In this document: positions 1 to 7,485 of the stretch, one piece after another
How positions within the stretch are numbered: the stretch's first letter is position 1
Layout of the letters: each line of letters opens with the position of its first letter
Assembly: GCF_024054175.1 (NCBI RefSeq)
Contig: NZ_JAMXLA010000001.1
Span: 679,341 to 743,340 of the forward strand
DNA from: Flavobacterium sp. NRK1
GTDB lineage: Bacteria > Bacteroidota > Bacteroidia > Flavobacteriales > Flavobacteriaceae
Direction: 5' to 3'
Length of the DNA stretch: 64,000 bases
The notes under the pieces: model-generated
Told to the model about the DNA's origin: nothing
What the model saw: the letters and a program-made list of their open reading frames with translations, nothing else
The model's database searches: none
Translations under genes and position numbers: made by a program

Positions 1-2
1 GG

Positions 3-119
3 TTTAATGCCCGCGAAATTGCAGTAGGTTTTTATAATAAAATGGGATATGAGATAACAGGACAGCCATTTACAATAGAAGATATAGGCACCCATTATGT
101 AATGTATAAAACAGTATAA
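3..119 (+). CDS. GNAT family N-acetyltransferase, C-terminal fragment
   Basis: The window opens inside this gene, so only the last 38 residues are visible. They carry the usual end of the GNAT fold: an Ala-Val-Gly-Phe-Tyr-Asn-Lys-Met-Gly-Tyr stretch (the helix and strand around the acetyl-CoA pantetheine arm) followed by a final strand reading His-Tyr-Val-Met-Tyr-Lys. This resembles the ElaA-like subgroup, in which a 'GIPH' or 'GTH' turn precedes the last strand, but the substrate cannot be told from the tail. An 83-base AT-rich gap separates it from the next gene, and I see no strong terminator there. Confidence 0.7.
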   Translation, partial: FNAREIAVGFYNKMGYEITGQPFTIEDIGTHYVMYKTV

Positions 120-202
120 TTATCTTTTAAAAATTAGCCTTTAATTAATAAAGCATCAGTATTTGTTTTTGTAACTTTAGTAAAAGCTAAATTCAAACGC
201 AA

Positions 203-1795
203 ATGAAGACAACAGCTTTACTTTTACTGTGCTTTATTTTTATATTCCCCTCATGTAAAAAAGTTGAAGGAACAAATAAAAAATTGCCTGTTACCATTAC
301 AAACACAGAGCATCTAAAAGACACTGCCCAATTTATAAATGAAGAATTACTAAAGAACACCTCAAAAGATACTAAAGCTTTTTACAAGGCCCATAATTTT
401 AAAACAGTATGGACTAATAAGTTTAATCGCCTCAGCTTTCATGACGCTATTCAGGAAGCATCAAGCGACGGTTTGCTACCCTCAGATTACAATCTTTCTA
501 TTCTTCAGAAATACGAAAGCAATAAAACAATTACAAAAGAAGAGTGTGCAGCATACGATATTTTGCTTACACAATCTTTCACAAAACTGGCCAGGCATTT
601 GTTTAAAGGCAAATTAAATCCGGGCAGTGTATATTATGACTGGGCATTACCTTCAAAAAAATTAAATACGTCAATGCTTTTAAGCAAAGCGTTAACCAAA
701 AATTCTATTACAGAAACTTTAAACTCATGCAGGCCACGGCATAAAGTATATTACAGCCTGAAAAAAAGTCTGCAATTCCTTAATAGTCTTCCTAATGACA
801 ATTCTTATAAACCACTTGACAAAACAACAGTTTTAAAATTAAAAGATTCAGGTGATGTTGTTATTGCTGTTAAATCACGACTGGTATATTGGAAAGATTT
901 GGATTCTGCCGATGCATCCGGAAATATGTATGATCATAAAACCATGAAAGCTGTAAAAAAATTCCAGAAAAGGCATGGCATTTATCCTGACGGAGCAGTG
1001 AGCGGGCGTACAGTTGCCGCATTAAATATTGGACTTAAAAAAAGAAAACAGCAAATAATAGCTAATCTTGAGCGCTGGCGATGGTTTGCTTATGATTTTG
1101 GAACAAAGGCTATACTTATTAATATACCAGACTATAAACTGGCCGTTATAGAAAATGGAAAAGACACTATTGAGACATATAAAGTTGTAGTAGGCAAACC
1201 GGCAAGAAGAACTCCTGTCTTACAGGCAGAGCTTAATAATCTTGTAATTAACCCCACCTGGACAGTACCACCAACAATACTTAAGGAAGACCTTACTCCC
1301 TCTGCATCAAAAGACAGAAATTATTTTGCAGAACATAACATGAAGATCTATAAATATTCAGACACCATAGAAACCATGCCTGAAGAATGGGATCCTGAAA
1401 AAGCAGACCATTACCGTTATGTTCAGGGACCCGGCGAAAATAATGCACTAGGAGTTGTAAAATTTAATTTTAATAACCGGTTCAGCGTTTATCTGCATGA
1501 CACAAACCACAGAAATTTATTTAAAAGATCGCAGCGAGCCCTTAGTTCCGGTTGTGTGAGGGTAGAAGATCCGCTTAAACTTGCCGGATATGTATTGGAT
1601 AAGGAAGATGCCGGATGGACAAAAGAAAAACTTGACGAAATGATTGCATTAGGCGAAACAAAAAACGTGGGCCTAAAAAAAGGAACCCACGTTTATCAGT
1701 TATACTGGACCGCCTGGATGGACAAAGACGGAATACAGTTTAGAAATGATATTTATAACCTTGATAAAATACTCTACAGCAAATTAAGAAATTAA
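203..1795 (+). CDS. L,D-transpeptidase, YcbB/LdtD type, lipoprotein
   Basis: Predicted to cross-link peptidoglycan through 3-3 bonds or attach proteins to it, on the periplasmic side. The start gives a 17-residue hydrophobic leader ending in a lipobox with Cys18, so a lipid anchor is likely. The order of parts matches E. coli LdtD (YcbB): an N-terminal scaffold, a peptidoglycan-binding helix bundle at about 215-275 (Phe-Gln-Lys-Arg-His-Gly, then Asp-Gly-x-x-Ser-Gly-Arg-Thr), and a YkuD catalytic domain at about 300-480. The catalytic motif is Ser-Ser-Gly-Cys-Val-Arg-Val with Cys451, preceded by the His of Tyr-Leu-His-Asp. The 530-residue length is normal. Its last 12 bases overlap the end of the convergent transpeptidase gene. 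The family call is firm; the exact cross-link is inferred. Confidence 0.9.
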   Translation: MKTTALLLLCFIFIFPSCKKVEGTNKKLPVTITNTEHLKDTAQFINEELLKNTSKDTKAFYKAHNFKTVWTNKFNRLSFHDAIQEASSDGLLPSDYNLSILQKYESNKTITKEECAAYDILLTQSFTKLARHLFKGKLNPGSVYYDWALPSKKLNTSMLLSKALTKNSITETLNSCRPRHKVYYSLKKSLQFLNSLPNDNSYKPLDKTTVLKLKDSGDVVIAVKSRLVYWKDLDSADASGNMYDHKTMKAVKKFQKRHGIYPDGAVSGRTVAALNIGLKKRKQQIIANLERWRWFAYDFGTKAILINIPDYKLAVIENGKDTIETYKVVVGKPARRTPVLQAELNNLVINPTWTVPPTILKEDLTPSASKDRNYFAEHNMKIYKYSDTIETMPEEWDPEKADHYRYVQGPGENNALGVVKFNFNNRFSVYLHDTNHRNLFKRSQRALSSGCVRVEDPLKLAGYVLDKEDAGWTKEKLDEMIALGETKNVGLKKGTHVYQLYWTAWMDKDGIQFRNDIYNLDKILYSKLRN

Positions 1796-2491
1796 CTTAG
1801 ATGCCTCTACATATTTTTGTGAGGGATAATATATAAAAAGGCAAGATTTATCCTTTATAAGGTGTATTACCTTTTTATTTATTTTCTGAGGCAAAGCCGG
1901 ACACCCTAAACTTCTTCCTAATCTTTTATGTGCTTTTATAAAGCTCTCGCTAACATAATCTGCAGCATGCATAACTACAGCCCTGCTGCGCGCATTATTA
2001 TTAATACCCTGCTCAAGGCCGTCAAGACGAAGTGACTCGCCATGTTTACCATTATAAATCTCACCTGTAGCATAAAAACCAAGGCTGCTCATGTTAGAGC
2101 TTTGGGCATTAGAGAACTGAGTAGCAAATTCATCACCACTGTTTCTACCGTGTGCTACAAGAGTGTTATATAATACAGTATTTGCAGCCATATCAATAAT
2201 CCAAAGTCTTTTAGTATTAGAAGACTGGCTGAAATCAATAAGCGTTAAGATATCTTTTTTAATTTTACCTTCAGCCTTAAGTGCCTTAAATCCCTTAAGC
2301 GCTTTTGTAAAGCACTCTAATTTCGGCATAGACTCTGAATTTGCCTTAATAGCATTGTAAACTGAAACTGTTTCGGATACAGCATTTACATTTGCTTTTG
2401 TATTTATAGCAAGTGTTTCGGCGTGTTTTGGTGTTGTTGTGGTAAGTGAAAAGAACAAAAAGAAAACCGACGTAAAAAAGTTGTAAACCAT
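1784..2491 (-). CDS. L,D-transpeptidase catalytic-domain family (YkuD_2) protein
   Basis: A 235-residue secreted protein with an N-terminal hydrophobic leader (about 1-27). The C-terminal half is the murein L,D-transpeptidase domain of the short YkuD_2 type: Met-His-Ala-Ala-Asp-Tyr supplies the His, and Gly-Arg-Ser-Leu-Gly-Cys-Pro-Ala the nucleophile Cys197. The preceding Asp-Gly-Leu-Glu-Gly/Gln-Gly-Ile-Asn-Asn-Asn-Ala-Arg stretch is typical of this family. It is not related at sequence level to the LdtD-type gene facing it, although both should act on peptidoglycan. The two genes share their last 12 bases tail to tail and no terminator separates them, so their transcripts would be complementary there. 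The substrate is inferred from family only. Confidence 0.85.
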   Translation of the reverse strand: MVYNFFTSVFFLFFSLTTTTPKHAETLAINTKANVNAVSETVSVYNAIKANSESMPKLECFTKALKGFKALKAEGKIKKDILTLIDFSQSSNTKRLWIIDMAANTVLYNTLVAHGRNSGDEFATQFSNAQSSNMSSLGFYATGEIYNGKHGESLRLDGLEQGINNNARSRAVVMHAADYVSESFIKAHKRLGRSLGCPALPQKINKKVIHLIKDKSCLFIYYPSQKYVEASKLIS

Positions 2492-2576
2492 GTGTAATTT
2501 TGTAGTTGTGTTTTTAATAGGTTGCTAAAATAAGTTAAAGAAATGTAAACAAAAATAGCAACACTGTTAAAATCAA

Positions 2577-2695
2577 TTATTTAACATTCATCATTTGGCA
2601 GGCCTCTTCCCAGGCTGTGCCTCTCTCATCATTTTAATAATCTTTATTACAACGGGGTCAAAATGAACATATTGTGTAATAATTAAAATTTTCAT
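2577..2695 (-). pseudogene. Possible frame-disrupted mini-gene
   Basis: In the 336-base gap between the transpeptidase and gpmI, the minus strand has an ATG at 2695 that opens a 34-codon frame ending at 2591. From about 2630 a second frame looks more protein-like (Arg-Gly-Thr-Ala-Trp-Glu-Glu-Ala-Cys-Gln-Met-Met-Asn-Val-Lys) and stops at 2577. One indel in the GAGAGAG run near 2625-2632 would join them into a coherent protein of about 40 residues, His-Phe-Asp-Pro-Val-Val-Ile-Lys leading into Met-Met-Arg-Glu-Arg-Gly-Thr. This local stretch is also more GC-rich than its flanks. I do not recognise a family. It may be a decayed gene, a sequencing indel or chance. The rest of the gap shows nothing clear. 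Confidence 0.25.
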
Positions 2696-2827
2696 AAATT
2701 TTTTATAAAACACAATATAAACCCCTGAGTATAGTGTGTGAAACTGGCTAAATTATAGTAATTTTAGCGCATGGTTTCGCATTAATAATATGCTAAAACC
2801 ATGCCAAAAAACTATAATATCCTGAAA

Positions 2828-4348
2828 ATGAACAAAAAAGTAATTTTAATGATCCTTGACGGCTGGGGAAAATCACCAGACCCAAAGGTTTCTGCTATAG
2901 ACAACGCCAATACACCTTTTATTGACAGCCTTTACAAAAAATATCCGAATGCTTCCCTGCGAACAGACGGTCTGAATGTGGGACTTCCTGAAGGGCAAAT
3001 GGGAAATAGTGAAGTAGGACACATGAATCTTGGCGCGGGGCGTATTGTTTATCAGGATCTGGTAAAAATAAACCTTGCAGTGCAAAACAATACACTTTCC
3101 GGAGAAAAAGCCCTGGTAGATGCTTTTAACTATGCCAAACAAAACAATAAAAAAGTACACTTACTTGGTTTAGTTTCTAACGGAGGTGTACACTCTCATA
3201 TCGACCATCTTAAAGGACTGATAAATGCTGCAGAAGCTGCAGGCCTTGATAAAGTATTTATACATGCATTTACAGACGGCAGGGATGTTGACCCTAAATC
3301 GGGGGCTTTTTTTATTTCTGATCTTGAAAACTTTTTAAAAGATAAAAAAGCGAAGCTGGCTTCTATTATTGGCCGTTATTATGCTATGGATCGTGACAGG
3401 CGCTGGGAAAGGGTAAAATTAGCTTATGATCTTTTAGTAAATGGCGAAGGAACACCCTCTACAGATGCAGTAGGAAGTCTGCACGACAGTTATAATGAAA
3501 ATATTACCGATGAGTTTATAAAACCCATTGTAATGACTGGAGATGATGGAAAGCCTGTTGCCACAATTGAGGAAGACGATGTTGTTATTTTCTTCAATTT
3601 CCGTACAGACAGAGGAAGACAGCTTACCGAAGTTTTAAGCCAGTTTGACCTGCATGAACAAAACATGCATAAACTGAAGCTTTATTTTGTTACCATGACC
3701 AATTATGATGATAACTTTAAAGGTATACACGTTATTTATGACAAAGATAATCTGACTGAGACTTTGGGCGAAATAGTTTCACGCAATGGTAAAAAACAGA
3801 TACGTATTGCAGAAACAGAGAAATATCCTCACGTAACCTTCTTTTTTTCCGGAGGCCGTGAAGAACCGTTTGAAGGTGAGAAACGTTTATTATGCCCGTC
3901 TCCTAAAGTTGCCACGTATGACCTTAAGCCCGAAATGAGTGCTTATGACCTTAAAGATGCATTAGTACCCGAACTTAAAAAAGGTGAAGTAGATTTTGTC
4001 TGCCTTAATTTTGCAAACGGAGACATGGTGGGACATACCGGTGTTATGGAAGCTGCTATTAAAGCATGTGAAGCTGTAGATGCTTGTGCCAAAGAAGTAA
4101 TAGAAACTGCATTGGAAAACAATTACACTACTATTGTAATTGCCGACCACGGTAACTGTGAAACGATGATTAATCCTGACGGTACGCCAAACACTGCACA
4201 TACTACCAATCCTGTGCCTATTATTTTAGTAGATAAAGACCTTAAACATATTAAAGATGGTATTCTGGGCGATATAGCCCCTACTATCCTTGACCTGATG
4301 GGCATTGAGCAACCTCAGGTCATGACAAGACATTCATTAGTTTCTTAA
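2828..4348 (+). CDS. gpmI: 2,3-bisphosphoglycerate-independent phosphoglycerate mutase
   Basis: Interconverts 3- and 2-phosphoglycerate in glycolysis and gluconeogenesis, using two Mn2+ ions. I start it at the ATG at 2828, nine codons inside the longest frame, because family members begin Met-Asn-Lys-Lys-Val-x-Leu-x-Ile-Leu-Asp-Gly-Trp-Gly. This gives 506 residues, the usual size. Visible alkaline-phosphatase-superfamily motifs are Asp11 in Asp-Gly-Trp-Gly; the phosphorylated Ser61 in Gly-Asn-Ser-Glu-Val-Gly-His; the Arg-rich Arg-Asp-Arg-Arg-Trp-Glu segment; and the C-terminal metal ligands in Asp-Met-Val-Gly-His-Thr-Gly, Ala-Asp-His-Gly-Asn and His-Thr-Thr-Asn-Pro-Val-Pro. It stands alone, closed by the bidirectional terminator at 4361-4408. 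Confidence 0.97.
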   Translation: MNKKVILMILDGWGKSPDPKVSAIDNANTPFIDSLYKKYPNASLRTDGLNVGLPEGQMGNSEVGHMNLGAGRIVYQDLVKINLAVQNNTLSGEKALVDAFNYAKQNNKKVHLLGLVSNGGVHSHIDHLKGLINAAEAAGLDKVFIHAFTDGRDVDPKSGAFFISDLENFLKDKKAKLASIIGRYYAMDRDRRWERVKLAYDLLVNGEGTPSTDAVGSLHDSYNENITDEFIKPIVMTGDDGKPVATIEEDDVVIFFNFRTDRGRQLTEVLSQFDLHEQNMHKLKLYFVTMTNYDDNFKGIHVIYDKDNLTETLGEIVSRNGKKQIRIAETEKYPHVTFFFSGGREEPFEGEKRLLCPSPKVATYDLKPEMSAYDLKDALVPELKKGEVDFVCLNFANGDMVGHTGVMEAAIKACEAVDACAKEVIETALENNYTTIVIADHGNCETMINPDGTPNTAHTTNPVPIILVDKDLKHIKDGILGDIAPTILDLMGIEQPQVMTRHSLVS

Positions 4349-4360
4349 TTAGATCAGACC

Positions 4361-4408
4361 ATTAAATTATAAAGCCCTTGCTGTTCAGCAAGGGCTTTAT
4401 AATTTAAT
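4361..4408. terminator. Perfect 23-bp palindrome, bidirectional terminator
   Basis: Arms 4361-4383 and 4386-4408 are perfectly complementary around a 2-base centre. The GC core (AAGCCCTTGCTG) is flanked by A/T tracts on both sides, so it can terminate gpmI rightward and the CoA-transferase gene leftward. Its right edge touches the stop codon of the leftward gene. Confidence 0.85.
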
Positions 4409-5679
4409 TAGACTTTTAACCTTTCAAAGTTGGCCCGGTCTATTGCTTCTCTGTGATCAGGGTGTGCAATATCTACCATTGCTTTGGCACGCTGGCTTAA
4501 AGTTTTACCATATAAATCGGCAATACCATATTCTGTAACAACATATTGAACATGCGCACGTGTAGTTACCACACCTGCCCCCTGTTTAAGATAAGGTACA
4601 ATTTTGCTTTCTCCCGTTTTTGTAACCGAAGGCAGTGCTATTATAGCCTTACCTCCCTCACTTAGCGATGCCCCACGAATAAAATCCATCTGCCCGCCAA
4701 CGCCCGAATACATTTTACCGCCAATAGAGTCGGCACACACCTGCCCGGTAATATCTACCTCTATAGCAGAATTTATAGCTACCATTTTAGGGTTTCGGCG
4801 AATTACAGCAGTATCATTTACAAATGATGACTCACGCATAGATATAAACGGATTATCATTTACAAAATCATACAACCTTTGCGAACCAATTAAAAAGGTA
4901 GCCAAAGCCCTGTTTTTAGTTACTTCTTTAAACTTGCAGTTAATCACCCCGCTTTCTATAAGATCAATTACACCATCAGAAAACATTTCCGTATGAAGGC
5001 CTAAATTCTTATGATTCGTTAATTTAGCAAGCGCAGCATTAGGAATTGAGCCGATACCCATTTGCAATGTACTTTCATCTTCAATAAGCGAAGCAAGATA
5101 TGCACCTATTTTGTCTTCCTGTTCCGATATTGGAGCAATGCCATGTCCATAAATAGGCATATCCGCTTCAACAAGGTAATCTATCGAAGAAACACTGATA
5201 ACACTATCGCCAAATGTTCTTGGCATTTTAGGGTTTACCTGTGCTATAACAATTTTAGCGTTTTCTATAGCCGCTTTAGTTGCTTCTACAGATACACCTA
5301 ACGAACAATAACCATGACTATCCGGTGGCGATACATGGATAAAAACCACATCAAGAGGTAATATGTTTTTTCGGAACAGGCGTGGTATTTCACTTAAAAA
5401 TACCGGAGTATAAGATCCGTTGCCCGCACTTAATGTATGTCTTACGTTTTTACCTATAAAAAATGAATTGACATGAAAACTGTCTTTTAGTTCAGGGGCA
5501 GCATAAGGAGCCTCCCCTTCAGTATGCATATGGCATACTTCTACATCGCGCAGCTCAGAAGCCCTTTCGGCAAGTGCTTTAGTTAGTAGTGTTGGTGTAG
5601 CAGCTGCTGCCTGCACATATATTCTGTTGCAGGAATGCACAACTTTTACGGCTTCTGCCGCAGTTACATATTTACTCAT
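4408..5679 (-). CDS. Acetyl-CoA hydrolase/CoA-transferase family protein
   Basis: A 423-residue class I CoA-transferase of the 4-hydroxybutyrate or succinyl-CoA:acetate transferase type. It would move CoA between short-chain acids (acetate, succinate, 4-hydroxybutyrate) or hydrolyse acetyl-CoA. Evidence is the catalytic Glu231 in Leu-His-Thr-Glu-Met-Phe-Ser-Asp-Gly, the CoA-site loop Gly-Val-Gly-Gly-Gln-Met-Asp-Phe (about 326-333), the upstream Pro-Pro-Asp-x-His-Gly-Tyr-Cys-Ser motif, and a C-terminal Tyr-Gly-x-Ala-Asp-Leu-x-Gly segment. Length matches the family. It is monocistronic, with its own promoter at 5697-5724 and the shared terminator. The acid substrate cannot be read from sequence. 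Confidence 0.85.
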   Translation of the reverse strand: MSKYVTAAEAVKVVHSCNRIYVQAAAATPTLLTKALAERASELRDVEVCHMHTEGEAPYAAPELKDSFHVNSFFIGKNVRHTLSAGNGSYTPVFLSEIPRLFRKNILPLDVVFIHVSPPDSHGYCSLGVSVEATKAAIENAKIVIAQVNPKMPRTFGDSVISVSSIDYLVEADMPIYGHGIAPISEQEDKIGAYLASLIEDESTLQMGIGSIPNAALAKLTNHKNLGLHTEMFSDGVIDLIESGVINCKFKEVTKNRALATFLIGSQRLYDFVNDNPFISMRESSFVNDTAVIRRNPKMVAINSAIEVDITGQVCADSIGGKMYSGVGGQMDFIRGASLSEGGKAIIALPSVTKTGESKIVPYLKQGAGVVTTRAHVQYVVTEYGIADLYGKTLSQRAKAMVDIAHPDHREAIDRANFERLKV

Positions 5680-5696
5680 ACCTATAAAGTTTTAAG

Positions 5697-5724
5697 CAAA
5701 ATTAGTATTGAATAAAGATACAAA
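5697..5724 (-). promoter_or_regulatory. Promoter of the CoA-transferase gene
   Basis: On the minus strand a -7 element TAATTTTG (5704-5697) fits TAnnTTTG, with TTTG at 5724-5721 as the -33 element, spacing about 16. The start codon is at 5679. Confidence 0.55.
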
Positions 5725-5777
5725 ACATGACATATCTCATGTTACAACGCTCTTTTAAATAATCCGTTAGAAAGTTG

Positions 5778-5785
5778 TACTTTTG
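5778..5785 (+). promoter_or_regulatory. -7 element of the map promoter
   Basis: TACTTTTG matches TAnnTTTG. It covers the TTG that would otherwise begin the longest map frame (5783), so translation must start downstream at ATG 5807. I see no clear TTG at the -33 position. Confidence 0.5.
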
Positions 5786-5806
5786 CCCTTGGAAAAATTT
5801 TTAGAT

Positions 5807-6628
5807 ATGATTATCCCAAAAACAACTGAAGAAATTGAGTTAATGCGTCAAAGCGCACTTATAGTTTCTAAAACATTAGGCATGATTGCCTCCGAAATAA
5901 AACCCGGTGTAACTACGCTTCACCTTGATAAGCTTGCAGAACAGTTTATCCGCGACAATGGTGCTGTTCCCGGATTCCTTGGCCTTTACGGCTGTCCGTC
6001 AACGCTACTTACCAGTGTAAATGACCAGGTAGTGCATGGCCTTCCTACTAACCGCCCTATTGAAGAGGGCGATATAGTATCTGTAGATTGTGGTGCCATT
6101 ATGAATGAATATTATGGCGACCACGCTTATACTTTTGAGATAGGTGACGTTGCCCCTGAAACAAAAAAACTGCTTCAGGTTACTAAAGAATCACTTTATG
6201 TGGGTATTCGTGAGTTTAAAATCGGCAACCGTGTAGAAGATGTTGGTAATGCTATACAGAAATATACCGAAGCACATGGTTATGGTGTAGTGCGTGAACT
6301 TGTTGGGCACGGACTTGGAAAAAAAATGCACGAAGGCCCCGAAATGCCAAACTACGGCAAACGCGGACGCGGTAAATTATTTGTAGAAGGCTTAGTTGTA
6401 GCTATTGAACCTATGATAAACATGGGTACAAAAAACATAAAACAGCTTAAAGACGGCTGGACTATTGTGACACGCGATGGTAAACCAAGTGCGCATTTTG
6501 AGCATGATGTTGCTATAGTAAATGGTAAACCCGAACTACTTTCTACATTTGCCTATGTTTACAAAGCACTGGGTATAGAAAGCAATGAAGAAGATGAGTT
6601 CCGTAAGCAACCGCTTGTTATTTCATAA
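5807..6628 (+). CDS. map: Methionine aminopeptidase, type I
   Basis: Removes the initiator Met from nascent proteins in the cytoplasm. The start at 5807 gives 273 residues beginning Met-Ile-Ile-Pro-Lys-Thr; the upstream TTG option lies in the promoter. All pita-bread metallopeptidase residues are present: His77, metal ligands Asp94 and Asp105 (Val-Asp-Cys-Gly ... Gly-Asp-His-Ala), His168 in Gly-His-Gly-Leu-Gly, Glu201 in Ile-Glu-Pro-Met, and Glu232 in Phe-Glu-His-Asp. There is no N-terminal zinc finger or SH3-like extension, so this is the short type Ia form. Its stop TAA shares a base with the ATG of the next gene, indicating translational coupling. Confidence 0.97.
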   Translation: MIIPKTTEEIELMRQSALIVSKTLGMIASEIKPGVTTLHLDKLAEQFIRDNGAVPGFLGLYGCPSTLLTSVNDQVVHGLPTNRPIEEGDIVSVDCGAIMNEYYGDHAYTFEIGDVAPETKKLLQVTKESLYVGIREFKIGNRVEDVGNAIQKYTEAHGYGVVRELVGHGLGKKMHEGPEMPNYGKRGRGKLFVEGLVVAIEPMINMGTKNIKQLKDGWTIVTRDGKPSAHFEHDVAIVNGKPELLSTFAYVYKALGIESNEEDEFRKQPLVIS

Positions 6629-7395
6629 TGAAGAAACTATTCAGGTTTATACTTAATACCATTCCCAGACCTCTTTTAATAAGGCTTAGCTATGTTGCAA
6701 GGCCTGTACTGGCCGCTGCCTTAAAAGGGAATACCTATACCGACCCTATAGACGGCAAGAGTTTTAAAAATTTTCTGCCTTACGGCTACGGACATCAGCG
6801 TAATAATGTTTTAGCTCCCGGAACACTTTCTTTGGAAAGGCATCGCCTGTTATGGCTTTACCTTAACAAGGAAACTGATTTTTTCACTGCTCCAAAAAAA
6901 GTATTGCATTTTGCTCCTGAACAGGCATTTTATAAACGTTTCAGAAAACAGAAAAACCTGGACTATACAACTACTGATCTATATTCGCCATTGGCAGATG
7001 TAAAGGCAGATATTTGCAACCTGCCCTTTGAGGATAATAGTTATGACCTGATACTTTGTAATCATGTGTTAGAACATATACCAGACGACACAAAAGCAAT
7101 GCAGGAACTTTACAGGGTATTAAAACCCGGAGGAATGGGTATTTTTCAAATACCTCAGGATTTAAACCGTGAAACTACTTTTGAAGATGATAGTATTACT
7201 GACCCAAAAGAACGTGCGCGCATTTTTGGGCAGTATGACCATGTAAGAGTATATGGCCGCGATTATTTTGATAAATTGAGAAGTATAGGTTTTAGGGTTG
7301 TAGAAGAAGATTATACCAAAAAACTAAAACCCGAAGATGTAAAACGTTTTTGCCTTGCAAAAGGTGAAATTATTCCCGTTTGTTATAAAGACTAA
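6628..7395 (+). CDS. SAM-dependent class I methyltransferase
   Basis: A 255-residue protein with a Methyltransf_11 core at about 90-190: motif I (Val-Leu-His-Phe-Ala-Pro-Glu), an acidic motif II (Thr-Thr-Asp-Leu-Tyr), Asp-Ile-Cys-Asn-Leu-Pro-Phe, the post-II strand Asp-Leu-Ile-Leu-Cys-Asn-His-Val-Leu-Glu-His-Ile, and Leu-Lys-Pro-Gly-Gly. Motif I lacks the usual Gly-x-Gly, a trait of the subgroup with 'HxAPE' that is common in Bacteroidetes and in surface-sugar clusters. The N-terminal 85 residues are basic and partly hydrophobic. It overlaps map by one base (TAATG), so the two are co-translated. The substrate is unknown. Confidence 0.8.
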   Translation: MKKLFRFILNTIPRPLLIRLSYVARPVLAAALKGNTYTDPIDGKSFKNFLPYGYGHQRNNVLAPGTLSLERHRLLWLYLNKETDFFTAPKKVLHFAPEQAFYKRFRKQKNLDYTTTDLYSPLADVKADICNLPFEDNSYDLILCNHVLEHIPDDTKAMQELYRVLKPGGMGIFQIPQDLNRETTFEDDSITDPKERARIFGQYDHVRVYGRDYFDKLRSIGFRVVEEDYTKKLKPEDVKRFCLAKGEIIPVCYKD

Positions 7396-7421
7396 TTTTT
7401 TTGACTAAACTACATAAACTA

Positions 7422-7455
7422 AAAACCCCTGCTATTTTTACTTAGCAGGGGTTTT
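7422..7455. terminator. Bidirectional intrinsic terminator
   Basis: Arms AAAACCCCTGCTA and its complement (about 7422-7434 and 7443-7455) enclose a short A/T loop, followed by TTCTTTTTT on the plus strand and an A-run on the other side. It lies between the convergent methyltransferase and M16 protease genes. Confidence 0.85.
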
Positions 7456-7485
7456 CTTTTTTAACCTCTATAAAAATCAGAATCT

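Noticed and set aside
2591..2695. The 34-codon frame starting Met-Lys-Ile-Leu-Ile-Ile-Thr-Gln-Tyr looks like the start of a glycosyltransferase.
   Set aside because: The resemblance covers only nine residues and no glycosyltransferase remnant follows; it is kept only as a possible frame-disrupted mini-gene.
4604..4996. A 130-codon plus-strand frame opposite the CoA-transferase.
   Set aside because: It is the complement of a gene with clear catalytic motifs, and its residues reflect the reversed codons (Pro/Ile/Ser-rich) rather than a fold.
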